From Capsicum annuum (taxonomy: Eukaryota > Streptophyta > Magnoliopsida > Solanales > Solanaceae): a DNA stretch of 64,000 nt. Location of the stretch: NCBI RefSeq assembly GCF_002878395.1, contig NC_061115.1, positions 55,577,034 through 55,641,033 of the forward strand. The letters run 5' to 3'. The position numbers and the translations under genes are program-made. The notes beneath the pieces are model-generated. The model saw nothing but the letters and a program-made list of their open reading frames with translations. It did no database searches and was not told the origin of the DNA. The stretch's first letter is position 1. The number at the start of each line of letters is the position of its first letter. Of this stretch, positions 11,651-23,400 are shown one piece after another.

Positions 11651-12137
11651 AACTGCACAGTTATTTGAGAACTTTTTCTTACCTAAAATTGTTTCTTGAG
11701 ATTTTACTTACAGATTACATTTATATTTATTAACTATCTATTATTTCGACATTGTTAATTCTTAAAGGTTTTATATTCATAAAATTAATTTTTACTATCG
11801 TAATTTTAAATGAAAAATATGCCAAACTTGTATTAACCTTCTAAATAAGTCTAGTATAGTTGAAAATAGTAATCCTAATAAAATGGTTTATCTGCCAACT
11901 GGAGATATTTCATATGTTACACACTGGTCATATGTGCATATAAATAGGATATTGCTTGTATTTGTGAAATCATCAAGTAATACAAAGTTTATGCTGCTTC
12001 ATATTATCAGGTTTCTGAACGATGAGTCTAGGCTCAACTCGATGATACCCATGATAAGAAAGTCCATAAGGGTTTCAGTAATTACAGTCAGATTCGCTTT
12101 TCAAGCTCTATATAGAAATACTAGCAGAATTAGGTCA
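11651..12137. other. AT-rich DNA, no gene supported
   Basis: A 133-codon plus-strand frame (11883-12284) is present but resembles nothing I know. Its last half lies inside the Stowaway-like element that begins at 12138, so I do not call it a gene. Confidence 0.5.
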
Positions 12138-12933
12138 TACTCTTTCTGTTTCATTTTATGTGTCATTCTTTTCTTTTTAATTCGTTCAAAAAAAAAATGT
12201 CAACCTACTATAATTGAAAACAATTTAACTTTAAAATTCTCTTTTACCCTAAGTAAAATAATTTACAATCACACAAATATTTAAAGATTGTTTTAGTTTT
12301 TCGCTTGATAGAAATATCATAAGATCTAGAAAAGAAAGAAGTTCAAGTAGGTCGGATCATAGCATAGATAAATGTTATCCGGTTTAAATGATCGAATCAA
12401 TTCTTTCACTTTATCGAACTCAAAATGAAGGCTCTCTTAACCAAGGGAAGGAAATAAGGTCTTTTGGCCACAAGTATTAAAAACTTCCTTTTTTGTTTCT
12501 TAAATACCGTAGCAAGTCAAACGGTGCAGGGTCGGCTCAAATACATTAGTGATCCAAGACCAAATCAAACGGAGGCCTTAAATTTTTAACAAACAGTTAA
12601 CTTTTTTAAATAAAATCTATTCTTAAAATTATATAATTGATTTTTTCTAACAATTTTTTAATTAATAATATAGTCAACATTTAATTTTTTTTTGATACAT
12701 AACATTCTAGATATATAAAATTTCTTCTAATACTTTATTTATTTTATATTAAAAATTTATTTTTCTACAAATAATATTTACTATTTTTCCTTTTTTTTTT
12801 TTTGAAAAACTATGATCTATTATTGCTAAAAGAAATGAGGCCCCTCAAATTTGGAGGCTTAAGACAATCACTTATTTTTAGGCTAAAGTCGTCCTGAAAG
12901 TGTGTCATATCAAATGTGACGGAGGAAGTAGTA
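12138..12933. mobile_element. Stowaway-like MITE split by a hAT-like element
   Basis: Left end TACTCTTTCTGTTTCATTTT and the reverse complement of the right end, TACTACTTCCTCCGTCACAT, are inverted copies of the CTCCCTCCGTTTCATTTTA-type terminus common in Solanaceae. Left half 12138-12526, right remnant 12897-12933. Joining the halves across the insertion gives the expected continuous terminus around CAAACGGTG/TGTCAT. Non-coding. Confidence 0.75.
12527..12896. mobile_element. Non-autonomous hAT-like element
   Basis: 370 bp with ends CAGGGTCGGCTCAAATA and, reversed, CAGGACGACTTTAGCCT. CAGGGYCGGC-type ends are characteristic of a hAT MITE group. Flanks AAACGGTG (12519-12526) and AAAGTGTG (12897-12904) fit an 8 bp target duplication at 6 of 8 positions. 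Inner sub-terminal GGCCTTAAATTT and AAATTTGGAGGCTTAA are also inverted. No transposase. Confidence 0.75.
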
Positions 12934-13478
12934 TTTTTTTTGTATGATAATTATCTCATTAATATTGCCATCATATAAAAGAATATAAAAAGGAAAGATT
13001 TAGTCATTCATCAATTTACAATAGGGTTAAAATCTTTTACACCCTCGAACTTTACTGTAAAAATCAAAAACCCCCCTCAACTTTGAAAAATAATCATTCT
13101 CCCTCTTTTTTTCTATTTGATTTTTTAAAATATCTATTTTACCCTTATATTTATATCAACATTTGTATTTCTTTTAAAAAAAAACTTTTTTTTTTATAAA
13201 TTTTTTGTTTTTTTTTAATCTATATAACATATTTTTTATAAAATTTAAAAATTATTTTTAAGATATAAAAAAATAAAAATGAGAAATATGAATTGAGAAT
13301 ATAATTTAATGACAAACTATAATGAAATAAATGAACAAAATAGTATAAATTAATTTTATTAAAAATCAAAACTATAATATATATTTATACGTGAAAATAA
13401 TACGTAATTATAATTTTATAAATATATTTCAATGTAGGTATACAAAATAATTAATAGTAGAGAGTCTTTCAAAAATAA

Positions 13479-13575
13479 TCTCTCTACCTCTCAGAGGTAG
13501 TGGTAAGGTTCGTATACCCTATCCTCCTCAGACCTCACTTAAAAAATTTCACTAGATATGATGTTGTCGTAGATG
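13479..13575 (+). mobile_element. 3' part of a TS-type SINE
   Basis: Contains TCTCTACCTC, GGTAGTGGTAAGG, CCTCCTCAGACC and ACTAGATATGATGTTGTCG. This matches the order of the tobacco TS SINE 3' region (accountable block, CCCCAGACCC, GGGTATGTTGTTG tail) as I remember it. The 5' tRNA-related part with A and B boxes is missing, so this is a 5'-truncated, immobile copy. It sits inside the Mutator-like element. Confidence 0.7.
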
Positions 13576-13705
13576 TATATTTTTTACAAATCAAATGATT
13601 GTTGTTGATGAATTTGAAATTATAATTTAGCAAATAATTCATATTAACAATCAAAACTCGTTTATCTATATAGACATTAAAGAATAAGAGAAAATCAAAA
13701 TATGC

Positions 13706-13915
13706 ATCTATATACATAATTACATACTCACATACATACTTAATACATATAACATAAAAATTTTGAATGTAAAAAGTACTTTTAGATTTTGTAATTAATT
13801 ATAAAAGAATTTACTAATAATGTTAAAAGGTGGACTTGAGAATTTGTATACCTACATTGAAATATATTTATAAAATTATAATAGATAATTATAATTTTAT
13901 AAATATATTTCAATG
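13706..13915. other. Probable assembly duplication and snap-back before the gap
   Basis: 13706-13882 is identical, base for base by eye, to 14016-14192 after the gap. 13883-13915 is the reverse complement of 14165-14197. A segment that repeats and then turns back on itself at a gap is what an assembler produces when a contig end folds into the opposite arm of a long inverted repeat. Confidence 0.75.
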
Positions 13916-14015
13916 NNNNNNNNNNNNNNNNNNNNNNNNNNNNNNNNNNNNNNNNNNNNNNNNNNNNNNNNNNNNNNNNNNNNNNNNNNNNNNNNNNNNN
14001 NNNNNNNNNNNNNNN
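13916..14015. other. Assembly gap of 100 N
   Basis: Exactly 100 undetermined bases, a conventional placeholder length, so the real distance is unknown. Frames crossing it are meaningless. Confidence 0.98.
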
Positions 14016-14574
14016 ATCTATATACATAATTACATACTCACATACATACTTAATACATATAACATAAAAATTTTGAATGTAAAAAGTACTTTTAGATTTT
14101 GTAATTAATTATAAAAGAATTTACTAATAATGTTAAAAGGTGGACTTGAGAATTTGTATACCTACATTGAAATATATTTATAAAATTATAATTATCTATT
14201 ATTTTCACGTATAAATATATATTAGAGTTTTAATTTTTAATAAAATTAATTTTTACTATTTTGCTCATTTATTTTATTATAATTTATCGTTAAATTATAT
14301 ACTCAATTCATATTTCTCACTTTTATTTTTTTTATCTTAAAAGAATTTTTAAATTTTATAGAAAATATGTTATATAGATTAAATATTTTAAAAATATTTT
14401 TATAATTTTTTTTTAAAAGAGATACAAATGTTGATATAAATATAAGGGTAAAATAAGTATTTTAAGAAATCAAATAGGAAAAAGGAGGGAGAATGATTAT
14501 TATTCAAAGTTGAGGGAGGTGTTTAATTTTTACAGTAAAATTGGGGGTGTAAACGATTTTAGCCATTTACAATA

Positions 14575-14837
14575 TGACTCATACAGGTGTGCTATTATCC
14601 TTGTTATCTTGATATCATGTTTGATTTTCATTTACTGTATCAATATTCTTACAAGAACTACTTCTTTCTTTATTGGTGAAGTAGGGGATGCATGCTAAAG
14701 GATAAAATCATAGAGGTGGTTAGGTGGGGTGGGGGCAGTCCAAGGTCTTTATACAAGATCTCATAACTTAGCCTTGATGATTTTGTGCGTGTACTTTACC
14801 AAGTTTCCATGAAATTTATATGCACCTTATAAGTTTT
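14575..14837. other. Intergenic DNA, nothing recognised
   Basis: A mixed-composition stretch with no element ends or frames that I can support. Confidence 0.5.
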
Positions 14838-14899
14838 TGTTGTGTCCAAATGCGCAATCAAATGTACGTGGTATAGCAAATAATATAGTGGCTCTTTTA

Positions 14900-15925
14900 G
14901 GGTGTGTTTTGTATGAAGGAAAATATTTTTCAGAAAATATTTTTCAGTTTTTTTATGTTTGGTTGGCTTATATGTTTTGAAATATATTTTTCAAACCAAC
15001 TTATTTTCCTTAAATCTAAGGAAAATGACTTCCCTTAAAAAAGTAAGGAAAACATTTTCCAAAACATTCTTTCAACCTCACTTTAAAGTTGAAATGTTCA
15101 TATAATTCTCAAAATCATTTAACCCGCCCCCGCCCCCGTTCCCAATATCCTATCACCCTGACACCACCCCTACCCCACACTCACCCCACCCCTACCCTAC
15201 CCTAACCCCACCCCACCCTTACCTCTGCCCTACCCCCACTCCACCCCCACCCCAAAATTCAATTGTTTTAAAAGTATTTAAATTTTTTTTCTTACTCCAT
15301 CCCCTACCCCTACCCCACCCTTACCCCCACCCGCCCCCTTCCAAAAATAAATTCTTTTTTTTATTAAAAAATTCAAACTTTTCCCCTACCCCCCCCCCCC
15401 TCCCCCCCCCCCCCCCCGCCTTAACAGCCCCCTCTCCCATCCCTTCCCCCTCATCCCTCCCCCCTAACCTCAAAAAAAAATTAAATTTATTTTTTAAAAA
15501 ATTTTCAATTTTTTTCTCCCTCTTCCCCCCTCACTCCCCTACCTTGATCCCTAGTTCCTACTAACCCTTCCCCCCTCCCCCCTCCCCCCTCCCGACCAAT
15601 TTTTTAAATATTTTTTGGCAAAAAAAATTCAAAACTTTTTCTTACCCCACCCCTACTACCTATTATAACACCTCCACCCACTCGCTTACCAAACTCCTTT
15701 CCAAAAAAGGATTTAATTTTTTTAATTTATTTTTTAAAAAGAGATTCTAAAATGTATTTTTACACTTTAGCTAAACACTAAAATATATTTTTTGAAAAAT
15801 ATTTTTTCATTCGCCAACCAAATATTAGAAAATATTTTCCATCCACCAACCAAACATAAGAAAATAAGTAAGAAAATAACTTGTTTTCCACACGGAAAAT
15901 ATTTTCCTTCATACCAAACACACCC
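14900..15925. mobile_element. Tourist-like (PIF/Harbinger) element with C-rich interior
   Basis: 1,026 bp. Ends are GGGTGTGTTTTGTATGAAGG and, reversed, GGGTGTGTTTGGTATGAAGG, flanked by TTA (14897-14899) and TTA (15926-15928). TTA duplication with a GGGTGTGTTTGG-type end is diagnostic of Tourist MITEs. Sub-terminal sequence is rich in GGAAAATATTTTCC palindromes. It is longer than usual because of the internal C-rich block. No transposase. It lies in element A's left LTR. Confidence 0.85.
15121..15690. repeat. C-rich low-complexity block in the Tourist element
   Basis: Alternating C-rich tracts (CCCCACCC, CCCTACCCC and near-pure C runs around 15390-15417) and A/T segments such as TTTTTTAAAAAATT. 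The pattern recurs four or five times at roughly 110-160 bp. The minus strand is G-rich with many GGGG runs and could form quadruplexes. Exact run lengths are likely to be unreliable in assembly. Confidence 0.85.
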
Positions 15926-16576
15926 TTAGAGCTGAATATCGAACCCACAAGGACCATGTGATTAGCAATTTACTTAAATTTAGTTCCTAATAATATTTCA
16001 GACAAGTGTTGTGTTTTGTCAAGAGAATTTGTATTACATCTTTCTAATAGTGCGCAAAAAGAATAAGGTATGGCCATCACGATTTTGAGCAAGGTTGTAA
16101 ATAATATTGAGGAAAATTTCAGGACTATGACATTTACCACAACCATGTTTATCTTTTATTCATCTCAATGAACTTTATTTCATGAATTGTGGGTTTTGGG
16201 GTTAAGTTTATGATCCAGAAGTGACCATCCTCTAAATCACCTATTTGCCTTAGTCTCACAACTACATCGTTGAGTAGGGATGTGAGTATCTAATTCAAAT
16301 GCTTTAACATTTTCATCTCATTCATAAACAAATAAGGCGAGCTAGATATATTGCTATCCTAGTTGCAAATCAATAATAACTTTAGTAAGAGATGATCTTA
16401 TTCCTTATGTTCTTCGCCTTATCCTTACATTCACATGACTAGTTCATACAAGAATTATCCATTTATTATTATATTGGCTAGAAACAAAAATAATAAGCTT
16501 CAGAACACAAGCATAATTGAATGAGAAACAAACTTCATTTATTCAAATAAAATACTAAACAATCATGTTCTAGTCA

Positions 16577-17286
16577 TGATACAATCCAAATTACCTATGG
16601 ATTTTGTGAGAGGATGCTTATAGTTCAAGAGGCATTTGATGACTTCGTGGTGCTATCAAAGGGTGCCAAATGGATAACTAAGATGATCAAAAAGGGTCAA
16701 GAGGCATTAAAGAAGCCATGAAAAGGCAAAACGGGGATAGAAAGCCTCCGAAAGATGACATGTACCCCACATGCTTTGGAGGTGCACCCAACCCACTCTA
16801 GATCTTCTAGAGAGGGTCAAAACACTTCATTATGCCCTTGTAATGCACCCTATATATGAACCATATGCTCTATGAATGCTCAAGCAGATGATTAATGGGA
16901 TATTATGCTTTGTCTTTCCAAATGCGTCACTTTTGGGCTAACAACTTAGCGTAGATTATAAATAAGACTTCTCTTTCATTTAGTGAGTAGTTATTGACGA
17001 ACTATGAATGTAAACTCTTGTAAGAGTGTGAATTAAGCGTGGAATTGCTTGTGTTAATTTTTATTTGGAAACATGGGTTGCTCGGGAATCCAACTCCCTT
17101 AAGATCTACGTAAGATTTAAGTTCTTTGTTTTGATAACTAATTAAGGGTTTAGGGTTTGTTATACCCTTTATTTTATTTCAATTTCTTTTATTATGTCTA
17201 GCTTATTGCCTTCCTATCTATCTTTATCTTTCAATTTCGTATCATAGTTTAGTTTTTTTCTTATTTTGTAGTTTGTTTTTATATCA
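16577..17286 (+). repeat. Element B 5' LTR
   Basis: 710 bp, TGATACAATCC...TATATCA. A TATA-like ATTATAAATAAG lies near 16954-16965. It aligns with 20452-20956 and 23572-23764 on the 3' side. Confidence 0.9.
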
Positions 17287-17288
17287 TT

Positions 17289-17300
17289 CGGTATTAGAGC
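17289..17300 (+). other. Element B primer-binding site
   Basis: CGGTATTAGAGC, two bases after the LTR, matches TGGTATCAGAGC (complement of the initiator-Met tRNA 3' end) at 10 of 12 positions. Confidence 0.8.
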
Positions 17301-18647
17301 TGAGCCTGATTTAGTTCCCACAAAATCAATCTTGGATTTATTATCTCAAAAAATTAAAAAAAAAAGTTCAAAAGATGTTTTTAAGAGAAACCCCTAATTT
17401 TTTTGGTGTTTTTGAGTCCTTTTTGTTGTTTCTACACAAGATTTGTTCCCTCTAGTGTTATTAGGGTCGGAACCTTGAGATTTGTGGCTTGATTGTGTTC
17501 ATTTGAGAAGATACCACCCTTGTTGTCCTGAAATTTGAGATTGAAGAAATTGAAAAAGTTTTCCTAATGTTGAGAAAAGCTTAGGGTTAAAAGATGGTGC
17601 CATTTGGAGAGGTTTGAAAAAATCACCATTTTTACGATTTTGATGGTTGAAGAAAGTATAAGTGAGTTTGAAAATTTGTAGATTTTGGTGATTTTTGAGA
17701 GCTAAAGATTGTTTTAATTTATTCCTTATGTTGACGGGAGCCTATGGTTAAAATTTCATAGAATTTTGAGCCAAAACGAAGAAATTGTGTATTTTGGGAT
17801 TTTCAAAATTGTTTTTGGTGTTTTTGAGAAAATTCATATCTTCATGTTGAATATTAATTAAAATTTTGTTTTTAAATTAAAGAAAGAGAATGAAAAAATG
17901 TGCAAAAGTGTTGCTACAAACTCTATCCAAAAAACCAAGGAATATTCCAAGATAAGAGGACAAAAGAGGGACCACAAAGGGGAATTTTTGCTCATTTAAG
18001 AGGCTGGTTTGTCTGGCCTGCACCTGAGGTGCCTTGGAGCTATGTTTGGCCTGCTAAAGCAGGTCCAAGGTATCCCAAAATAGTAGCTTCTGCACTTCAC
18101 CTTCTCTAGGGTGCACTGGGTCTGCTCTCGATCCGCTATAGCTTATTCCAAGCGCATATGAAGCCTTCCAACTCACTTTTTGCAAGGTTCCATCAATCTA
18201 ACTTCATTTTTTGATTTTGAACTTCATCTTTTGATTCTTAAACTCTAATTAACACTAATAATTGAACTATTAGTTGATTAATTAGTTTTTGAGTCCGATT
18301 TCTTTTTTGTTTGTTCTTGTGTATTTTCTCTTTTGTTTTCATTGAACCTTCTTCTAGTACAATAGTTTGCTTTTGAGTTTTATTTTCAATTTCAAACAAG
18401 AATCCATTTCTATCAAAAGACAAAATTGGTACCAAGTGATATCATTGGATTATAAAATATCTACCAACGCTTGCCACGCCAATTGAGAGATAAAATAAAA
18501 AGTGAGACATCGAGAGCTTGTGAGGTTAATTTATGAGAATATCAAGAGCTTATGAGGTTAATTTCTCTAACGCTAACATGTTTGTTGTCTTTGTGAGTGT
18601 CTTTATTCATAGGTACAGTAGCTACAGAAGGTGAAACACCATAAACC
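17301..18647 (+). other. Element B untranslated leader
   Basis: About 1.35 kb without a gene. Early part is T/G-rich with repeated TTTTTGGTG and GAGAA motifs. The frames at 17900-18109 (plus) and 18238-18435 (minus) match nothing I recognise. Such long leaders are common in this type of Ty3 element. Confidence 0.5.
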
Positions 18648-20451
18648 ATGGATAACAATTCCTCAAATGCTATCTTAGCGGCCCTTGAAGATCTCAACCA
18701 TAAATTTGACTCTTTAAAGCTAAGATAGATAATATCTATGGGAGGATGGATAACATAATATATTATCTAAACTTTCCTAACTCCACCCTTTTTAATCCAC
18801 CAAACTTTTAAGATTGCTTTAGTGGCCATGCTCAAAATACCTCCCCTAAGCTACCCCAAACTCCACTAAACCAATGTCAACCCAATTGAGTTAGGGAAAA
18901 AAAGGGGAAACTGAAGCTAAGAATGCGAATCAAGAAAAAGATTCATGTGAGAATGTTAAGCCAAGGATCAAATTGAATGAGGTTCATGAGCCAATGCTTC
19001 CGAAGGAGGATTCAAAGAAGACCTCTAATGAGCATGAGATTGAAGCCCTAGATGAGTGCTTATTCAAAGGCTCCAAGGTTGATGAAGACTAGACTTAAAG
19101 GAGGAACCTAATAAAATTCCTATGGGTCAATGGATACATTATTTTAAGAAGTGAAGCATCTAACCTCATGAATCAAAAGAAGAAGTTACCTCCCAAGGAA
19201 ATTACTCTAAAGAGATAAACGGATCAAGCATATTGGTCCAAGTTGATGCATGAAAGGAAAGATCCTTGTAAAGAACTTATGGAGGACATAAGAACAACTT
19301 CATGGCATTGCTTCCAAGGTATGTACCTGCCCTTTTCTATTCTTAGTGATCCTTGGATATATGATGATATTTTCCTTATAGTGAATAGAACCTTAAAATT
19401 GATTAATATCATGTCACATCATGAGAGTATTAGCGTCTTCATGATTCCTTTATGGTATTTGTCGTGGGTTCTTGCATTATTTAGGCCTTACATTCTTAAT
19501 TCCCAATCTATTTTTTCTTAGGGAAACGTTCTTGGTGCGTACTTAACGTACAACATCAGGTTCCTAATCCTTGTCACACTTGTGTGGTTGGACAAGTTGA
19601 AGTAATAGGAAGGACTCTTAAGAACATGCTACATGCCATGAAAAGAGGTTACCCAACTTATTGGGTATACCATTTAGATTGGAGTGAATTGGTTTCTCAT
19701 GGATTCCTGAGTTTCTCTAATAACATAATTCCCTTGGTGAATGCACTTCTTGTGGGAAGTTGCTTGAAGAGAAAAGATGTAATGTTATTTAATTGTCTTG
19801 TCTTATCTTATTTTATACTCATGTTTGAGGGCAATTTAGATGAGAATGGTGTCCTTAACTCTTTTCTTTTCTATCTTTTTGCTTATGATGATGACTATGT
19901 ATGTGTTGAAAATGCATTTTGTATGAGCCTAGGTTATCTTGAAAGGAAGGGAGATGTGAATCCTAATGACTTGACTCAATCCTTGGTTGTTCCAACTCTT
20001 AGTTATTTGATAAATAGGTTTCTTGAGTACCTTCCTACTCTCAAGTATGGGCACACCTTCGATGGGATTTATCTTCTTCACACCTTTCTTTACTACCTCT
20101 TTGCATTTGGTGGTATCCATGTGATGTTTGATTTATTTTAGATAGAGGTGAGAGGTTTTGGGTATGGTCTTATGGGAAAACAAATAAGAACTTATGTCTT
20201 ATGACCTAGGTAGTTTCCTTGTTTCATAATGCTTCTTATATCCAACTTCTTTACACCTTAAATGATGAATTCTCTCCCATTGGCTTGAATGATGTTTTGT
20301 TAGATGTGAAATGGATGTCTCCTTGGAATGGATATTTTAATTTTAACCCTTGTGATAACCCTTATTCTTTGAGGATGCCTTGGTTATGTATTCTTCTCTT
20401 GCGTTTTAAGGTTGTAGATTTGAGGGTGAATCTTTTTCAAGAAGGAGAGAA
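18648..20451 (+). pseudogene. Element B internal remnants: gag start, integrase crumb, private region
   Basis: MDNNSSNAILAALEDLN at 18648 looks like a gag start and hits a stop within about 30 codons. 18860-19090 is a charged spacer (EHEIEALDECLFKGSKV-like). At 19584 the peptide VGQVEVIGRTLKNMLHAM matches the integrase catalytic-Glu helix (GQxExxNRTLGNxLR), then switches to a 150-residue hydrophobic, Tyr/Phe/Leu-rich tract that is no known pol domain. A third frame, 20219-20482, ends with the FQEG tail. RT and RNase H are absent. The private tract could be decayed pol or captured sequence; I cannot tell. Confidence 0.55.
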
Positions 20452-23400
20452 TAATACAATCCAAATTGCTTGTGGATTATGAGAGAGGATTTTTATGGTT
20501 TAAGAGGTGCTTGATGACTTCATAGTTCTATAAAAGGGTGAAATCGATGGCTAATATGATCCAGGAGGGTCAATGGACGTTAAAGAAGCCAAAGGAAGGC
20601 AAAATAAGCTAGAAAGCCCCTAAAAGATGAAATGTACCCCACATGCTTTGGAGGTGTGCCCAACCCACTCTAGATCTACTAGAGCGAGTAAAAATAGTCC
20701 ATTATGCCCTTGGGATGCACCCTATATGCTCAATGAATGCTTAAGCAGATGATTAATGAGCTACTATGCTTTGTCTTTCCAAATGGGTCACTTTTAGGCC
20801 TATAAGATATAATAACTTACCCTAGACTATAAATAGGATTTCTTTTTCATTTAGTAAGTAGTTATTGAAGAATTATGAATGTAAACTATTGTGAGAGTGT
20901 GATGCAAGCATGTAATCGCTTGTGTTAATCTTTCGTTTAGAAATATGGGTTGCTCGCAAATTTTAACGCCCCGAATTTGGTACCCAGAACGCTACACGGT
21001 GCTCATGATCTAGAAGGACCACAAGATAACCCATGACTAATATCTGTAATGGGACACTGCATAATATACTATATAAATACAGAAAAAGGTTAAAAGGCCA
21101 TAAGGTTCAAATATATGATAAAATGTAACATCTGGAAATACGGTATATCAATACTAAACCAAAACTAAAATAATTGTCTGAACATGCTAGTCTAAAAGCC
21201 TCTAAACTGTTTGAATAAGGAGTTGATAGGACTTGTCAACTACTGGAATGAACTAAGTACTGAAAGAATTAAATAATCAAATACTAACATCCTCGAATGA
21301 TAAAGACTTACTACTAGTCTGTCTGCTGAATGGATGATCTACTAAGGATGCTCTGGAGCTCGTACTTATGAACCTATGGTATAAAACACCATAGTACAAA
21401 TGTGTCAGTACGATTGAATGTACTGGTATGCAAGTGAGGTAGGCTGAATGCAAGGGTTTTATATGCATGAACAATACTAACTGACTGAATAACATGAACG
21501 TGAGAACACATGCATAAATACGTGAATTGTAACTGAGATCATGATATCAATGAATCTAAATATTGATAACATAAGTTTTTGTATAACTGATATACTATTG
21601 TCTGAATGACTGTATCTGACAGCCCTGTTTTTGATGGAACTAGCTAGGTTTCGTATTGAGTTGGTGACTATATCTGACAATCTTGAATTCGGTAGAACTA
21701 TCTAAGTTCTATTACTAAGAATGAGACTGTAACTGTGGGAAGTAGTCATCTAACAGACATACCCCAAGTAAGATAATATAATTGAGTTGGGGTCCAATCT
21801 GTAATGCCAATTAGAAGGGTGTCAATACCGCGCCACTGGTAAGGACAAGCTGTAAGTAATCCCTCATCTAACATGTACTCTAAGGAGAATGGTGGGACTC
21901 TCATATAATAGGTTAAGCCACCTCATATACCCTCAACTAGTACGTTTGATGTCTCAACCTACGCTGGCTACGTAGTTCTGGGGTGCAAGGATTTCTTCTA
22001 AGAATCACACCTTCTAATAATAGGTGAGTTTCTATCCTTGGGCTCACTTGGTGCTGAATCCTAGTCCCATCTGATTAGACACTAAATTAATTATACTGAA
22101 CTAACTAGACTGAGTTCACTTAGTTCCATTGGCTGACGGAATATTACTGAGATCTGATAACTGACTGAGATTACTGAGTTTTTCTTGAGTCACATGACTG
22201 ACTGGGTTCTATGAATCATGGCTTAACTGAGAGTATCTGGAAAATATGGTACTGGCACTAGGCACACAACTAAATTATAGGGTAAAAGTACTCCCAGTAC
22301 ACGATAGCATGAAACTGACTAGACATGACACTTCTTGACATATAACCATAGTCAACAATTCATAGCACAATAATTGGAGATTTTCATGAAGTATTCGCAT
22401 GCTATAAGCTTACACATGAATAGGAATGCATGCAAATATATCATAATTTCATAAGCCTAATATCATGAGCATTACGTCAATTCATTACAAAGCATAAAAA
22501 TAACGTGGGATTCATATCGAACATAAGAGACAAACATGGATTCATCAATTTTGATCACAAATGAGTCATAAGGTATAATTCCTATTCTCTTAGGCATTTT
22601 ATCAAACACCTTGCATGCATATCTTTAGGCTTAGGCATGAATATTGAAATAATACATCATGACAATATTTTACACTTCCAATGCAAGAACTTAAACCATA
22701 TGCTAACATATTTTTATGATAGTCATTAAATACTTCAACTTGAAAATCCAACAACAACATAAGCATGGATATAATTCAATTCATACCATAGAATCCAAAG
22801 TTTTTATTTTAAATAGTGTTTTTTGAGCTTCATGGGTGAAAGGAACCCATGAATCAACATTAGACATACCTGGGTCGATGATTTCTTGAATATTAATGGA
22901 GGAAATCTTGAATTATTGACTTGGAATTAAATACGTAGGGTTTCTTGTTCTTGGGGATTGATCTTTGAGAGAAACCCTAATTTGGTGTTATAGATGAATG
23001 ATAAAATTATGAGCTCTGGTCTGGTATAATTAGGTGTTAAAACGGGTGGAAAAAGATCTAAATACCCTTTTAAAAATGGCTTAAAATTGCTGATCAGAAG
23101 TGGCGACGATTTGGGCGATGGTCTGTCGCTGGCTCAACGGTCCGTCGGTCCTGACCGTTGCACTTGGCCAGAACCTAAACTTTCTGCCTCTTCTGCGATA
23201 GTTTGGGCGATGGTCCATCGCTAGCTTGATGGTCCATCGGTCTTGAATATTGCACTTAACCAAAATTCGGGTTCACTACCATAGTCGCGATGGCATGGGC
23301 GATGGTCCGTCGCTAGCTCGATGGTCCGTCAGCCTAATCGTCGCTTCTGGGAAGTTTCGACAGTTCACTGTAAAATGTCTATAACTTTTTACTCCAATAC

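Larger units (their letters stand above)
13024..14564. mobile_element. Mutator-like element with ~410 bp terminal inverted repeats
   Basis: The left arm (13024 to about 13443) and right arm (about 14156-14564) are reverse complements over roughly 410 bp, starting GGGTTAAAATC / GGCTAAAATCG. They are flanked by an identical direct repeat ATTTACAATA (13014-13023 and 14565-14574). A perfect 9-10 bp duplication with very long inverted repeats is the hallmark of Mutator-like elements. No transposase is visible; the interior holds a SINE tail and a sequence gap. The true length is uncertain because of the gap artefact. Confidence 0.85.

Noticed and set aside
11883..12284. 133-codon plus-strand frame as a possible host gene
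   Set aside because: No family resemblance, and its second half lies in the Stowaway-like element starting at 12138.
13782..14108. Frames crossing the N gap
   Set aside because: They translate undetermined bases and duplicated contig ends.
19584..20141. 185-codon frame as a membrane-protein gene
   Set aside because: It starts with an integrase-helix remnant and sits between the LTRs of element B; hydrophobicity follows from T-rich sequence. Kept as a finding, not as a gene.
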